DNA from: Bifidobacterium thermophilum
Lineage (GTDB): Bacteria > Actinomycetota > Actinomycetes > Actinomycetales > Bifidobacteriaceae
Reading direction: 5' to 3'
Length of the DNA stretch: 64,000 nucleotides
NCBI GenBank assembly: GCA_000741495.1
Contig: JGZV01000003.1
Coordinates: 1 to 64,000 of the forward strand
Shown here: one piece after another, positions 46,740 through 56,437 of the stretch
Layout: every line of letters begins with the position of its first letter
How positions within the stretch are numbered: position 1 is the first letter of the stretch
The notes under the pieces: model-generated
What the model was told of the DNA's origin: nothing
The model's database searches: none
Seen by the model: the letters and a program-made list of their open reading frames with translations, nothing else
Made by a program: the position numbers and the translations under genes

Positions 46740-47408
46740 ATGACGCTCACCATCGTCGTCGCCTCGCACAATGAAGGCAAACTGGCGGAAATCCGGCGTA
46801 TCCTCGCCCAGGATTTCTCCGGCACACCCATCGAACTTGTTTCCGCGGGCTCACTCGGCATGCCCGATCCGGTTGAAACCGGTGTTACTTTCCAGGAAAA
46901 CGCACTGCTGAAAGCCCGCTTCGTCGCGCAGCGCTCCGGCATGCCCGCCATCGCCGACGATTCCGGGTTGATCGTGGACGTCATGGGCGCGGCCCCCGGT
47001 ATTCTGTCCGCTCGTTGGGCCGGCGAGCACGGCAATGATGCGGCGAACAACGCGCTACTGCTCAGCCAGCTCGCCGACATCCCCGATGACAAGCGCACCG
47101 CCCGGTTCCGTTGCGCGGCAGCGCTCGCTGTACCGGGGGCGGATGCTGACGCCGAAGGGTTGTACCCCATTGTTTCGGAGCATGTGGAAATCGGTGAAAT
47201 GCCGGGGCGGATCATCCGCGAGCCTCGCGGAGAACATGGATTCGGCTACGATCCGCTGTTCGTGCCGGATGATCAGCCTGTACGGGCCGAAGGCGGTGCC
47301 GAGCTGACCTCCGCCGAGATGAGTGCGGACGAGAAGAACGCGATATCGCACCGTGGAAAAGCGTTGAAGGCGCTGGTCCCTGCTGTCGCGCGCCTGGTTG
47401 AGCGGTAG
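46740..47408 (+). CDS. rdgB: XTP/dITP diphosphatase (non-canonical purine NTP pyrophosphatase)
   Basis: 222 residues. It clears dITP and XTP from the nucleotide pool. The family text is plain: IVVASHNEGKLAEIRRIL (SxNxxK), GVTFQENALLKARF, AIADDSGLIVD, and HGFGYDPLFVP. ATG 46740 follows AAAGGAA; it lies 96 bases after rph. A 135-bp repeat array follows. Confidence 0.96.
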   Translation: MTLTIVVASHNEGKLAEIRRILAQDFSGTPIELVSAGSLGMPDPVETGVTFQENALLKARFVAQRSGMPAIADDSGLIVDVMGAAPGILSARWAGEHGNDAANNALLLSQLADIPDDKRTARFRCAAALAVPGADADAEGLYPIVSEHVEIGEMPGRIIREPRGEHGFGYDPLFVPDDQPVRAEGGAELTSAEMSADEKNAISHRGKALKALVPAVARLVER

Positions 47409-47410
47409 GT

Positions 47411-47880
47411 CCGCATTCCGGTTTGCCGTGTGGCAGGTCTTGCGGGACGTCGGGGATGCGTAGGTATTTCCGACATATTGTCTGGATTGGGCGGGCATCT
47501 TTGGGTTCCCGCTGAGCCGGCGTCCCGACGACCGCCCGATGCGACGCTATCTTTGGGTTCCTGCGACGTGGATGCAGCGGGGTGTGAACGATGCGGGAGT
47601 ATTTCCGGGATGGTGCTTGTGTTGTAGGCGCATCTCCAGATCGCTGTGGTGCCAGCGTTCCGGGTTCCAGCCGATGCGACGCTATCTCCGGTTTCCCGTG
47701 CCTCGGGTCTTGTGGGGTGTGGGTGATGCGGGTGTTTTCCCGGCATATTGTCTGGGTCGGGCGGGTGTCGCAGGGTTCCTGCTGAGTCGGTGTCCCGGCG
47801 ACCGTCCGATGCACCGCTATCTCGGGTTTCCCGTATGGCGGGTCTTGCCTGGTCCCCAAAATACGATGACAGTGCGGTGG
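47411..47880. repeat. Tandem array of 135-bp units, second locus
   Basis: The anchor GCTAT(C) lies at 47546, 47681 and 47816, exactly 135 apart, with a weaker first copy near 47411. Shared blocks with the 22995 array include GTGTYCCGGCGA, CCGATGCG and GCTATC in the same order, so both belong to one family. It fills most of the 540-base gap between rdgB and the AEC gene; no gene is supported there. Confidence 0.85.
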
Positions 47881-47951
47881 AGTTTGTTCGAGTCAGGCCG
47901 GCATCACCGGATTCCTATGCCTCCGGATTCCGGGAACCGGCAGTTGTGTGA

Positions 47952-48953
47952 TCATCCAAGTAACGTCACGTGCGCGAGTGTCATCAACGTCAACGACACC
48001 ACGGCGGTCAACGCGAGCGAAAACCCGGCCAGCCGCGCATTGCCGAGCACCTTGTCGGTGAACATCGTGGAAAACACCGCAATCGGCGCCAAGCAGCACA
48101 ACGCCACCGCCTGCCGGATCGCAACATCAAACGGCAACAGGAACCACGCCGCCGCGGCGAACAGTATGCCGCACGGCAGACGCCACGCGAGCACTTCGAG
48201 TACGGCGTGCACGTCGGCGCGGCCGGCCGGCACATCCATCAGCATGCCGACCATCAGCATCGCACACAGCGAATTCGCGGCGGCAACCGGTTGCACAATC
48301 TGGGCGATGACACCCGGAATGCGAATGCCCGCGAGCATCAGGACAATCATCACCATGTACACGTCGAACGACATCGAAGACGCAAACCCGCGTGCCACGC
48401 GACGCAGCAGCGTACGGCGGGAGAGACGGCGGGCATCCCGGTCGGTCGGGCGTTCGTACGGCAACGTCGGGGCATCGCCCGCATGCTGCTCGACAAGGGT
48501 CATATCAGGGGTGATATGCAGCAGTGTTTGGGTGAGTACGTTCGTGCCTGCGGCGACCATAATGCAGTTGCCGACATCGAACATCGCGGCTGGCACCAAG
48601 GCGGATGGACCGAAAAACGCTTGCAACACCGGGAAACAGAAGCATCCGACATTGAATCCTGCCCCATTGAGCATGACGAACGCGCGCTGGGCGACCGGAC
48701 GCCGCCCGGTGCATAGGAATATCAGCGCAGGCGGTACCGCGGCGGCGATGAAGCCGAACAGTGAAATCCACAGCAACCGGATATCATGCGGCTGCGTGGC
48801 GAACGAGTAGATGATGGCGCCGGGCAGAACGAGATTGAATTCGGCGGTCTGCAAGACCCGATAATCGCGGGGGCCGAACAGGCCGAGCCGTTTGAACATG
48901 TATCCCACTGCGATAATCAGCAGCAGGGTGACCGGTTGAATAAGTGCTTGCAC
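47952..48953 (-). CDS. AEC (auxin efflux carrier) family transporter, GTG start
   Basis: 333 residues with about ten membrane helices in two halves: VTLLLIIAVGYMFKRLGLF at the N-terminus, NLVLPGAIIYSFATQP, and AVALCCLAPIAVFSTMFTDK near the end. AEC proteins are secondary transporters for small organic acids or amino acids; the substrate is not apparent. GTG 48953 is chosen because GGGAGGAG stands directly upstream and it removes a non-family 31-residue leader present from the ATG at 49046. Confidence 0.88.
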   Translation of the reverse strand: MQALIQPVTLLLIIAVGYMFKRLGLFGPRDYRVLQTAEFNLVLPGAIIYSFATQPHDIRLLWISLFGFIAAAVPPALIFLCTGRRPVAQRAFVMLNGAGFNVGCFCFPVLQAFFGPSALVPAAMFDVGNCIMVAAGTNVLTQTLLHITPDMTLVEQHAGDAPTLPYERPTDRDARRLSRRTLLRRVARGFASSMSFDVYMVMIVLMLAGIRIPGVIAQIVQPVAAANSLCAMLMVGMLMDVPAGRADVHAVLEVLAWRLPCGILFAAAAWFLLPFDVAIRQAVALCCLAPIAVFSTMFTDKVLGNARLAGFSLALTAVVSLTLMTLAHVTLLG

Positions 48954-49071
48954 GCCGCTCCTCCCGCATAGATATCCGGCTACAGCCGGAACGGTTTTCA
49001 TCATAAACGGTCGTATGACGCGGGCGTACAGGCGGGCGGATGGCACGGCAAGCGTAGAACAAGCATGAAAA

Positions 49072-49094
49072 AAGGAGGCCGGTCAGGCCTCCTT
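49072..49094 (-). terminator. Terminator of the 32-codon ORF
   Basis: AAGGAGGCC (49072-49080) pairs with GGCCTCCTT (49086-49094) with a 5-base loop; on the minus strand it is followed by a run of T. The ORF's stop codon lies inside the loop. Confidence 0.85.
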
Positions 49095-49181
49095 GTGATC
49101 ATCGTCGTCGTCGCGACTTTCCGACATGAGCCGGTCAAGCGCTGCGAGCGTCGAATCCATTCTGGGCAGTTGCTCAGTCAT
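49083..49181 (-). CDS. Small ORF, 32 residues, function unknown
   Basis: MTEQLPRMDSTLAALDRLMS followed by an acidic tail ending in five Asp, HKEA. It has a good ribosome site (AAAGGACAAGCC before ATG 49181) and a rho-independent terminator on the correct strand that begins at its stop codon, which together argue that it is expressed. No hydrophobic segment or signal is present. No family is recognised. It sits between the AEC gene and tRNA-Leu, with 330 bases upstream free of other genes. Confidence 0.5.
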   Translation of the reverse strand: MTEQLPRMDSTLAALDRLMSESRDDDDDHKEA

Positions 49182-49516
49182 GGCTTGTCCTTTCTTGTGT
49201 GTTGTGGATGGTTGGGAATGTGTCGGAAGGTGTCCGGCATAACGCTGGTGAGCGCAATGATGAATATACCTTGTCCGGGTGTCAAATGGGTAATGCGTGG
49301 TGTGCGTTTTCACGGTACGTTTACGAGAGGGTTGCGTTACCATCGGGGCGATGACAACGTTTCTTGTTTGCGATAACAAGGATTTCGGGTGATTTTCGTT
49401 GTGCCCCACTGCCATGTTTCATCGGTTGCTGACACGAAAATATCGCATGATTTCGCTGAGCGATAAGCGGACCGGATGTCGACACTGGCGTGGGCGGGTG
49501 ATACATTGGACGGGTC

Positions 49517-49597
49517 GCGCGCGTGGCGGAACTGGTAGACGCGCAGGATTTAGGTTCCTGTGACTTTGTCGTGAGGGTTCGATTCCCTTCGCGCGCA
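49517..49597 (+). tRNA. tRNA-Leu (anticodon UAG)
   Basis: Class II tRNA: acceptor GCGCGCG pairs with CGCGCGC, D-arm GGCGGAACTGGTAGACGC, anticodon stem CAGGA/TCCTG with loop TTTAGGT, a long variable arm, T-arm with GGTTCGATTCC. CCA is not encoded (the DNA continues CCC). Confidence 0.95.
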
Positions 49598-49675
49598 CCC
49601 ACTGCTGCAGTCAGGGCTTCTGGCCGGCAATCGTAGCCCTGGCACGCGGCTCGCAGTGCGGCAACGCCGTCGATT

Positions 49676-49703
49676 TTGCAAAATCCACGGTTTCCGTTAT
49701 AGT
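49676..49703 (+). promoter_or_regulatory. Candidate tRNA-Thr promoter
   Basis: TTGCAA (49676-49681) and TATAGT (49698-49703) with a 16-base spacer, 43 bases before the tRNA. Confidence 0.45.
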
Positions 49704-49745
49704 TGTGGTCTTGTGCGCGGGAAGCGTATGCTTCTCGGGCAACAC

Positions 49746-49818
49746 GCCACTTTAGCTCAGTCGGTAGAGCGGCTCACTCGTAATGAGCAGGTCGACAGTT
49801 CGATTCTGTCAAGTGGCT
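49746..49818 (+). tRNA. tRNA-Thr (anticodon CGU)
   Basis: Acceptor GCCACTT pairs with AAGTGGC; D-arm AGCTCAGTCGGTAGAGC; anticodon stem GCTCA/TGAGC with loop CTCGTAA; T-arm ACAGTTCGATTCTGT. CCA is not encoded. A terminator follows. Confidence 0.95.
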
Positions 49819-49823
49819 CCGGT

Positions 49824-49850
49824 ACGGCACGTCTGCGGGCGTGCCGTTTT
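49824..49850 (+). terminator. tRNA-Thr terminator
   Basis: ACGGCACG (49824-49831) pairs with CGTGCCGT (49840-49847), followed by TTT. Confidence 0.85.
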
Positions 49851-50548
49851 GCTATTCGGGCAAGTGCCAGCCGGGTTACCGGCGTATAGGAAAAAACGTG
49901 GTGCTCTAGACTTCGTTCTTCGGGATGTATAGGCACGTTCCGGCGTTGGCGTTCCTGTAGCTCGCAAACCGTGTATCACACCTTCTGCCGACACTGGCAG
50001 AGCCATCGGCGTCGGCAGCATGACATTCCCGATAGTCGTGGATGAACAAGCGAAGGATGAATCGTCCCATGACACGTCCCGGTAAGTTCCGGACGCGCGC
50101 GAGGCCAATGGCCCATGCCTTCGGAATCTGAAAAAATCGCCGTAACGCCTTGACCCGGCGAGTTGTTGAGGAAAAAGTCTCAATAACTCGCGTTCGGCAG
50201 CCATTTGGGCGAGATATTGAGATCGCGTGGTTTCCTGCGTTCAATCGCATAGTCCCGAATATCCCGGAACATCAACGATTCTTGGATGTCGACCGTTCGT
50301 GTCGCCAGGGCATGATCCCCAAAAACTCACGGAATCGCGATTTGCAAAGAAATACTGAGACAATATTCTGAAAATCTCTATTATTTTGGTGCGGTCGTCG
50401 AGATATTGAGACATTCACTAACGAGACGTTCATCACGAGACGTTCACCGCGAGACATTCATCGACCCGCAGGCCTTCCATCTGATGATGTCCCTTGACCA
50501 TGCGGCGTGGCACCGGCCGGTGGCAGAAGCTTGTGCCACAATGGAGCC
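49851..50548. other. Gene-free stretch of about 700 bases with short repeats
   Basis: No frame has a ribosome site or family text. At 49985-50018 CTGCCGAC and GTCGGCAG form a hairpin of the 21396 type. From 50160 the DNA is AT-rich and repeats forms of GAGATATTGAGAC in both orientations (50174-50189 reverse, 50212-50222, 50399-50411), then a 14-bp tandem repeat. It lies upstream of the guanylyltransferase gene and may hold its control sites. Confidence 0.6.
50408..50464. repeat. Four tandem copies of a 14/15-bp unit
   Basis: Units GAGACRTTCAYYRMC begin at 50408, 50423, 50437 and 50451. They lie 85-140 bases before the guanylyltransferase start. Confidence 0.75.
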
Positions 50549-51802
50549 ATGAGCAGCATGATCGACGCGAATGCACAGAATGCACAGCACGGTGAACCGC
50601 ATGGCAACCCGAGTATGGCGGCGGGACGGCAGGAGCCGCAGCAGCAGCCGCAGCCACAACCGCAGGACGGGCGTACGGGAGTAGACGAGGATTTCTACGC
50701 GGTGATTCCCGCCGGCGGCACGGGCACCCGCCTGTGGCCGCTGAGCCGCGAAGCCAAACCGAAATTCCTCTATGACCTGCTCGGTCAGGGCCGCACACTG
50801 ATTCAATCCACCTATGACCGGCTTGAACACGTCGCCGGGCACGGTCATGTCGCCGTGAGTACGGGATGGCGCCATGTCGCGGCGATTCGCGAACAGCTTC
50901 CTCAGCTTGATGAGAACGATATCTTCGCCGAGCCGGTGCCGCGTGATTCCACTGCTGCAATCGCCTTGGCGACGGCTGTGCTGGCCCGCCGCCATGGCGA
51001 GCATGTCGTGGTCGGCTCGTTCGCCGCCGATCATGTGATCCGTGGCGCTGCATCCTTCGCGCGCGCGGTGCGTGAAGCGGTCGCCACAGCCCGCGCCGGA
51101 TACGTGACTACGATCGGTATCGCCGCATCCCGTCCGTCCACGGCGTTCGGCTATATCCATCAGGGCCGTTCTTTGGCCGCAGACGTGCCGGACGCCCCCA
51201 GCGCACGTCTGGTCGAACGGTTCGTCGAGAAACCTGACGCCGCAACCGCCCAAGCGTATCTGTCAACCGGCGAATACCGTTGGAACGCCGGCATGTTCGT
51301 GATGCGTGCCGACGTTCTGCTCAGCCACTTGCGTGACTGCAAGCCGCGCATGTATGACGCGATTTCGACCATCGCGGACGCGTATCTTGCCGGCGGAGAC
51401 GCGGTCGATGAGGCGATGGCGACGCACTGGTCGGGCATCGAGAAAATCGCGTTCGACTATTCGGTCGCCGAACCGTTGAGCGTCCAAGGCGGCGTGGCGA
51501 TGATCCCCGGCGATTTCGGGTGGGATGACATCGGCGATTTCAATTCGGTCGCCGCCCTGCTGCCGAGCGCGAACGAACAGAACATCAAGATTCTCGGCGA
51601 CCGCGAATGCGTATCCTATATTGATTCCGCCGGCGACGTGGTGGTGCCCGCCGCAGGGCGAACGATTGCATTGCTTGGCGTGGACGACATGGTCGTGGTG
51701 GACACGCCGGACGCGCTGCTGGTCGCGCCGCGCGCCCGCAGCCAGGAAGTCAAGAATATGGTTGCCCACTTGCGGCAGGAAGGTCACGACGAGCTCCTGT
51801 GA
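50549..51802 (+). CDS. Mannose-1-phosphate guanylyltransferase-like nucleotidyltransferase
   Basis: 417 residues. After a ~45-residue Gln/Pro-rich start comes the nucleotidyltransferase domain: [50 protein letters not shown] and [11 protein letters not shown], all typical of GDP-mannose pyrophosphorylases. The C-terminal ~60 residues form the left-handed helix part. It would make GDP-mannose for glycan synthesis. ATG 50549 follows GGAG. pgi is 164 bases downstream, supplying the hexose phosphate link. Confidence 0.88.
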   Translation: MSSMIDANAQNAQHGEPHGNPSMAAGRQEPQQQPQPQPQDGRTGVDEDFYAVIPAGGTGTRLWPLSREAKPKFLYDLLGQGRTLIQSTYDRLEHVAGHGHVAVSTGWRHVAAIREQLPQLDENDIFAEPVPRDSTAAIALATAVLARRHGEHVVVGSFAADHVIRGAASFARAVREAVATARAGYVTTIGIAASRPSTAFGYIHQGRSLAADVPDAPSARLVERFVEKPDAATAQAYLSTGEYRWNAGMFVMRADVLLSHLRDCKPRMYDAISTIADAYLAGGDAVDEAMATHWSGIEKIAFDYSVAEPLSVQGGVAMIPGDFGWDDIGDFNSVAALLPSANEQNIKILGDRECVSYIDSAGDVVVPAAGRTIALLGVDDMVVVDTPDALLVAPRARSQEVKNMVAHLRQEGHDELL

Positions 51803-51965
51803 CGGGCGTGCGCCTGACCGCGTGGACGATTGTCCGATGCTGTCCTATTTTGTGGGTATCTTGTCACGTGGAAGCAAACGATGTCATTCCTGTGCCGTGC
51901 GCTCGCCGCGTGCCTGTCGCGCCCGCATGAACGGTGTCGCTTCGATTATCAAGAAAGGACCAAGT

Positions 51966-53663
<1,698 letters not shown>

Positions 53664-53761
53664 TTCGCATCGCGTGATACCGGCGGCAGGGAGCATGGCT
53701 TTCTGACTGTCCGGTGAATCGAAATCCCGCTGTCCGTTCGTCGGGCGGCGGGATTTCGTAT

Positions 53762-53977
53762 ATCTGCCTGTGGTGTGACTGGCTGGTTGCACGGCGGCCT
53801 GATATCAGCATGACTTGGTCTTTTCGCGGCGATATCTGTCTGTAGTGTGACGCTTCGGTTACATGGCAGACCGATTCTCGGGATTTGGGGCTTGACGACG
53901 ACGATATCCGCCTGTGGTGTGACCGGCTGATCGCACGGCGGCCTGATACCGCAGTCCGACAACGACACGACGATCGT
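53762..53977 (+). repeat. Three palindromic repeats at exactly 72-bp spacing, second locus
   Basis: ATCTGCC, ATCTGTC and ATCCGCC start at 53762, 53834 and 53906, each 72 bp apart. The core continues TGTGGTGTGAC, then GTTGCACGGCGGCCTGAT, aligning base for base with the 18592 array. It lies in the same orientation, downstream of a plus-strand gene. Confidence 0.9.
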
Positions 53978-54046
53978 CACCGGCAACCGCGTATCCGCCG
54001 GGGCCGCCGGGGCCGCCGGACCCGCCGCGCGGTCCGCGTACCGCGT

Positions 54047-54263
54047 TATAATCCAATGCTGTTATGCCGAAAAACGGGACGCCGCATAATCCCGTTTTTC
54101 TTTGGGTCCAGCCGGAACATCCAAGTGGCTGCAAAGCCATGGTTCCGGCGGATTGGCACCCTTCGCAGGCGAACCTGCGGAGACATTTCAGCTGAACGGA
54201 ATCCCGAAGGGGACCGCGAAGCCCCGACCAATCGTCGATATGCGGCGGCGGTGGAGGAATATC
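54047..54263 (+). promoter_or_regulatory. Structured rplS leader with early terminator-like hairpin
   Basis: TATAAT at 54047-54052 is a likely -10 (no good -35). Shortly after the expected start, AAAAACGGGA (54070-54079) pairs with TCCCGTTTTT (54090-54099) and is followed by more T: an intrinsic terminator or attenuator form. Next, GCCGGAAC (54111-54118) pairs with GTTCCGGC (54142-54149) enclosing TGGCT/AGCCA, then CGCAGG-CGAA-CCTGCG (54164-54179). Such a folded leader is typical of ribosomal protein feedback control; that use is inferred. Confidence 0.5.
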
Positions 54264-54629
54264 ATGGTTAATGCCATCGAAGCATTCGACGCCAAGCATC
54301 TCAAGCCGGCGGAGGAAATCCCCGCATTCCGTCCTGGCGACACCGTCGAGGTCAACGTCAAGATCAAGGAAGGCAACAACTCCCGTCTGCAGGCGTTCAC
54401 CGGCGTGGTGATCGCTCGTCAGGGTGCTGGCGTGCGCGAGACCTTCATGGTGCGTAAGATCAGCTTCGGCGTGGGTGTCGAGCGTCGTTTCCCGCTGCAC
54501 TCCCCGTCGATCGATTCGATCAAGCTGGTGCGCAAGGGCCGTGTGCGTCGTGCGAAGCTGTACTACCTGCGTTCGCTGCGCGGCAAGGCTGCTCGTATCG
54601 TCGAGCGTCGCGACAACAGCGAGAAGTGA
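54264..54629 (+). CDS. rplS: 50S ribosomal protein L19
   Basis: 121 residues: [33 protein letters not shown], and [18 protein letters not shown], ending in basic [21 protein letters not shown] 54264 follows GGAGGAATATC. The frame stays open 54 codons upstream, through the leader, but that text has no family match. It lies at the 30S-50S interface. rplS-lepB-rnhB is a conserved actinobacterial order. Confidence 0.97.
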   Translation: MVNAIEAFDAKHLKPAEEIPAFRPGDTVEVNVKIKEGNNSRLQAFTGVVIARQGAGVRETFMVRKISFGVGVERRFPLHSPSIDSIKLVRKGRVRRAKLYYLRSLRGKAARIVERRDNSEK

Positions 54630-54838
54630 GTTTCACGACAGCTGCATGATTTGGGACAGCCCGGTGGCCGTATGGCTGCCGGGCTGTCGGCGTTAAGCGC
54701 CGGGCAGATTCGAGTAGGCGTACTGGTAACGTATGCGGCAGCGTGGTTGTAGCCGACGCGGGTGCACGCAGTATGGTCGTCCGCGTGGCATAGGTGCGAT
54801 GCACAGTACCGTCGGATTCGGCGGCAGATGGGAGGACT

Positions 54839-55579
54839 ATGACGGAGCACACGCCTCGGCGTGAGGCAAGAAGCCGGCATGCGCGTCACGCTACTGGAGT
54901 CGCTCGCGGCGCCCATGCGGTGTCCGGTTCCGCATATGAGGCATCCGGTGCCAAGCGTGGAACCCATGCCGAGAATCAGTCGGGCAGTATTCGCGAATTT
55001 CTGGTATGGTGCGGTGTTCCCATACTGATTGTGCTGTTCATGCGCTTGTTCCTGTTCGGTTTCTACGTGATTCCGTCGGGGTCGATGCTCGACACCATCG
55101 AAATCAACGATCGTGTCATCACCACCAAGCTTGCGCCTGATATCATCAAACTGCAGCGCGGCGATATCGTCGTGTTCAAAGATCCTTCCCACTGGTTGCA
55201 ATCCGAATCATCCCTCGGCAGCAATGATCTGATCAAACGGCTGATCGGCCTGCCGGGCGATACGGTGGCGTGCGCGGGAGCCGGACAGCCGGTGACCGTC
55301 AATGGTGTGGCGATTGATGAAAGCTCGTATGTGAAGCCGGGCGTACAACCCAGTGATTTCCCGTTCAGCGTCACGGTGACTGAAAACCATATTTTCGTGC
55401 TTGGCGACAATCGCGCGAATTCCGCGGATTCCCGCTACCATCAGGACGATGGGTCGAACGGGCTCGTACCCATCAACGATGTGCTCGGCGTCGCCATTGT
55501 GCGTAACTGGCCGTTGAACCGTATCGGTAAGCTTGACGCCCATCACGAGGTGTTCGCGAATGTCCCGAACCCCTCGTAA
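54839..55579 (+). CDS. lepB: Signal peptidase I
   Basis: 246 residues. A membrane serine protease that removes signal peptides. A ~50-residue Arg/His/Ala-rich cytosolic start precedes one membrane helix (about 54-76). Catalytic Ser82 lies in VIPSGSML and Lys133 in NDLIKRLIGLPGD; the conserved FVLGDNRANSADSR follows. GGGAGGACT precedes ATG 54839. Its 3' end overlaps rnhB by 20 bases. Confidence 0.96.
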   Translation: MTEHTPRREARSRHARHATGVARGAHAVSGSAYEASGAKRGTHAENQSGSIREFLVWCGVPILIVLFMRLFLFGFYVIPSGSMLDTIEINDRVITTKLAPDIIKLQRGDIVVFKDPSHWLQSESSLGSNDLIKRLIGLPGDTVACAGAGQPVTVNGVAIDESSYVKPGVQPSDFPFSVTVTENHIFVLGDNRANSADSRYHQDDGSNGLVPINDVLGVAIVRNWPLNRIGKLDAHHEVFANVPNPS

Positions 55580-56318
55580 CGCCACCCGCCAGCGTCCGAT
55601 TCCGACGCTTGACCTTGAACGCAGCCTCGCCGCCCAAGGCTACGACCTGATTGTCGGGTTCGACGAGGTCGGACGCGGTTCGCTCGCCGGCCCGGTGATG
55701 GTGGGCGCCGCCGCCGTGTGGGCGCGTGACCTTCCAACGTTGGCGGTTCCTGACGGGGTTGCGGATTCCAAAATGCTGACGAAACACCGTCGTGAGGCGA
55801 TATTCCACCCGTTGCGCCAATGGTGCGCTTCAAGCGCGGTCGGACAGGCCAGCAACGGTGAGATCGACGAATGGGGTATCACGTATGCTCTCGGTGTCGC
55901 CGCATTGCGCGCATTGGATGAGTTGGAACGCCAGTTGGACAGCGACAGGAACGATTCTGCTGTCACCGCCAATGCGAGCAGACCGGTATCACGAGAACTC
56001 CGTGTCGGCGGGATTCTCGATGGCCCAAACGATTACATCACCGCCGCTCTCGGCACGTTCGACGCGCCGGATGTGCCGTCGCCCGCCCACATCATCACCC
56101 AAGTCAAAGGTGATCAGCATTGTGCGACGGTCGCCGCGGCCGCGGTCATCGCAAAGGTCACCCGCGACCATCTCATGATGGATATCGCCGCAGGCAACCC
56201 GCAATACGCGCCGTACGATTGGGCGCATAACAAGGGGTATGGTTCGCGGGCGCACCGTGATGCGATCGCGCAGTACGGTCCGACCCCGCTGCACCGGGTG
56301 AGCTGGCATTTGGCCTGA
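55560..56318 (+). CDS. rnhB: Ribonuclease HII
   Basis: 252 residues. It removes ribonucleotides and RNA from RNA-DNA hybrids. Asp35-Glu36 in VGFDEVGRGSLAGPV, DGPNDYI, and VKGDQHCATVAAAAVIAKV supply the metal site. An acidic Arg-rich insertion (about 122-142) lengthens it compared with E. coli. ATG 55560 lies within the end of lepB, with GAGGTG upstream; the TTG at 55533 is less likely. Confidence 0.95.
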   Translation: MSRTPRNATRQRPIPTLDLERSLAAQGYDLIVGFDEVGRGSLAGPVMVGAAAVWARDLPTLAVPDGVADSKMLTKHRREAIFHPLRQWCASSAVGQASNGEIDEWGITYALGVAALRALDELERQLDSDRNDSAVTANASRPVSRELRVGGILDGPNDYITAALGTFDAPDVPSPAHIITQVKGDQHCATVAAAAVIAKVTRDHLMMDIAAGNPQYAPYDWAHNKGYGSRAHRDAIAQYGPTPLHRVSWHLA

Positions 56319-56357
56319 ACCGGGTAATCCGGACGGGTCGGGAACATCAGGTATCTG

Positions 56358-56365
56358 GAACGTTC
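56358..56365. promoter_or_regulatory. Candidate LacI-type operator
   Basis: GAACGTTC, inside ATCTGGAACGTTCTGGAT, is an AACGTT-centred palindrome of the form used by many LacI-family repressors, 73 bases before the lacI-like start. Autoregulation is inferred. Confidence 0.35.
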
Positions 56366-56437
56366 TGGATGCCGCGGTTCAGTCCGGTCCGGCTATCGTG
56401 CGCGAGCCGGGACGAAACAACAGGATTGAGAAAGGAC

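Noticed and set aside
47212..47859. Minus-strand gene of 215 codons over the 135-bp array
   Set aside because: It overlaps rdgB, has no ribosome site, and its repeated peptide follows from the DNA repeat. Coding is not excluded but is unsupported.
49809..50204. Minus-strand gene of 131 codons after tRNA-Thr
   Set aside because: It overlaps the tRNA end and terminator and has no ribosome site or family text.
54102..54263. 54-residue N-terminal extension of L19
   Set aside because: The region folds into stem-loops and has no L19 similarity; ATG 54264 has an excellent ribosome site.
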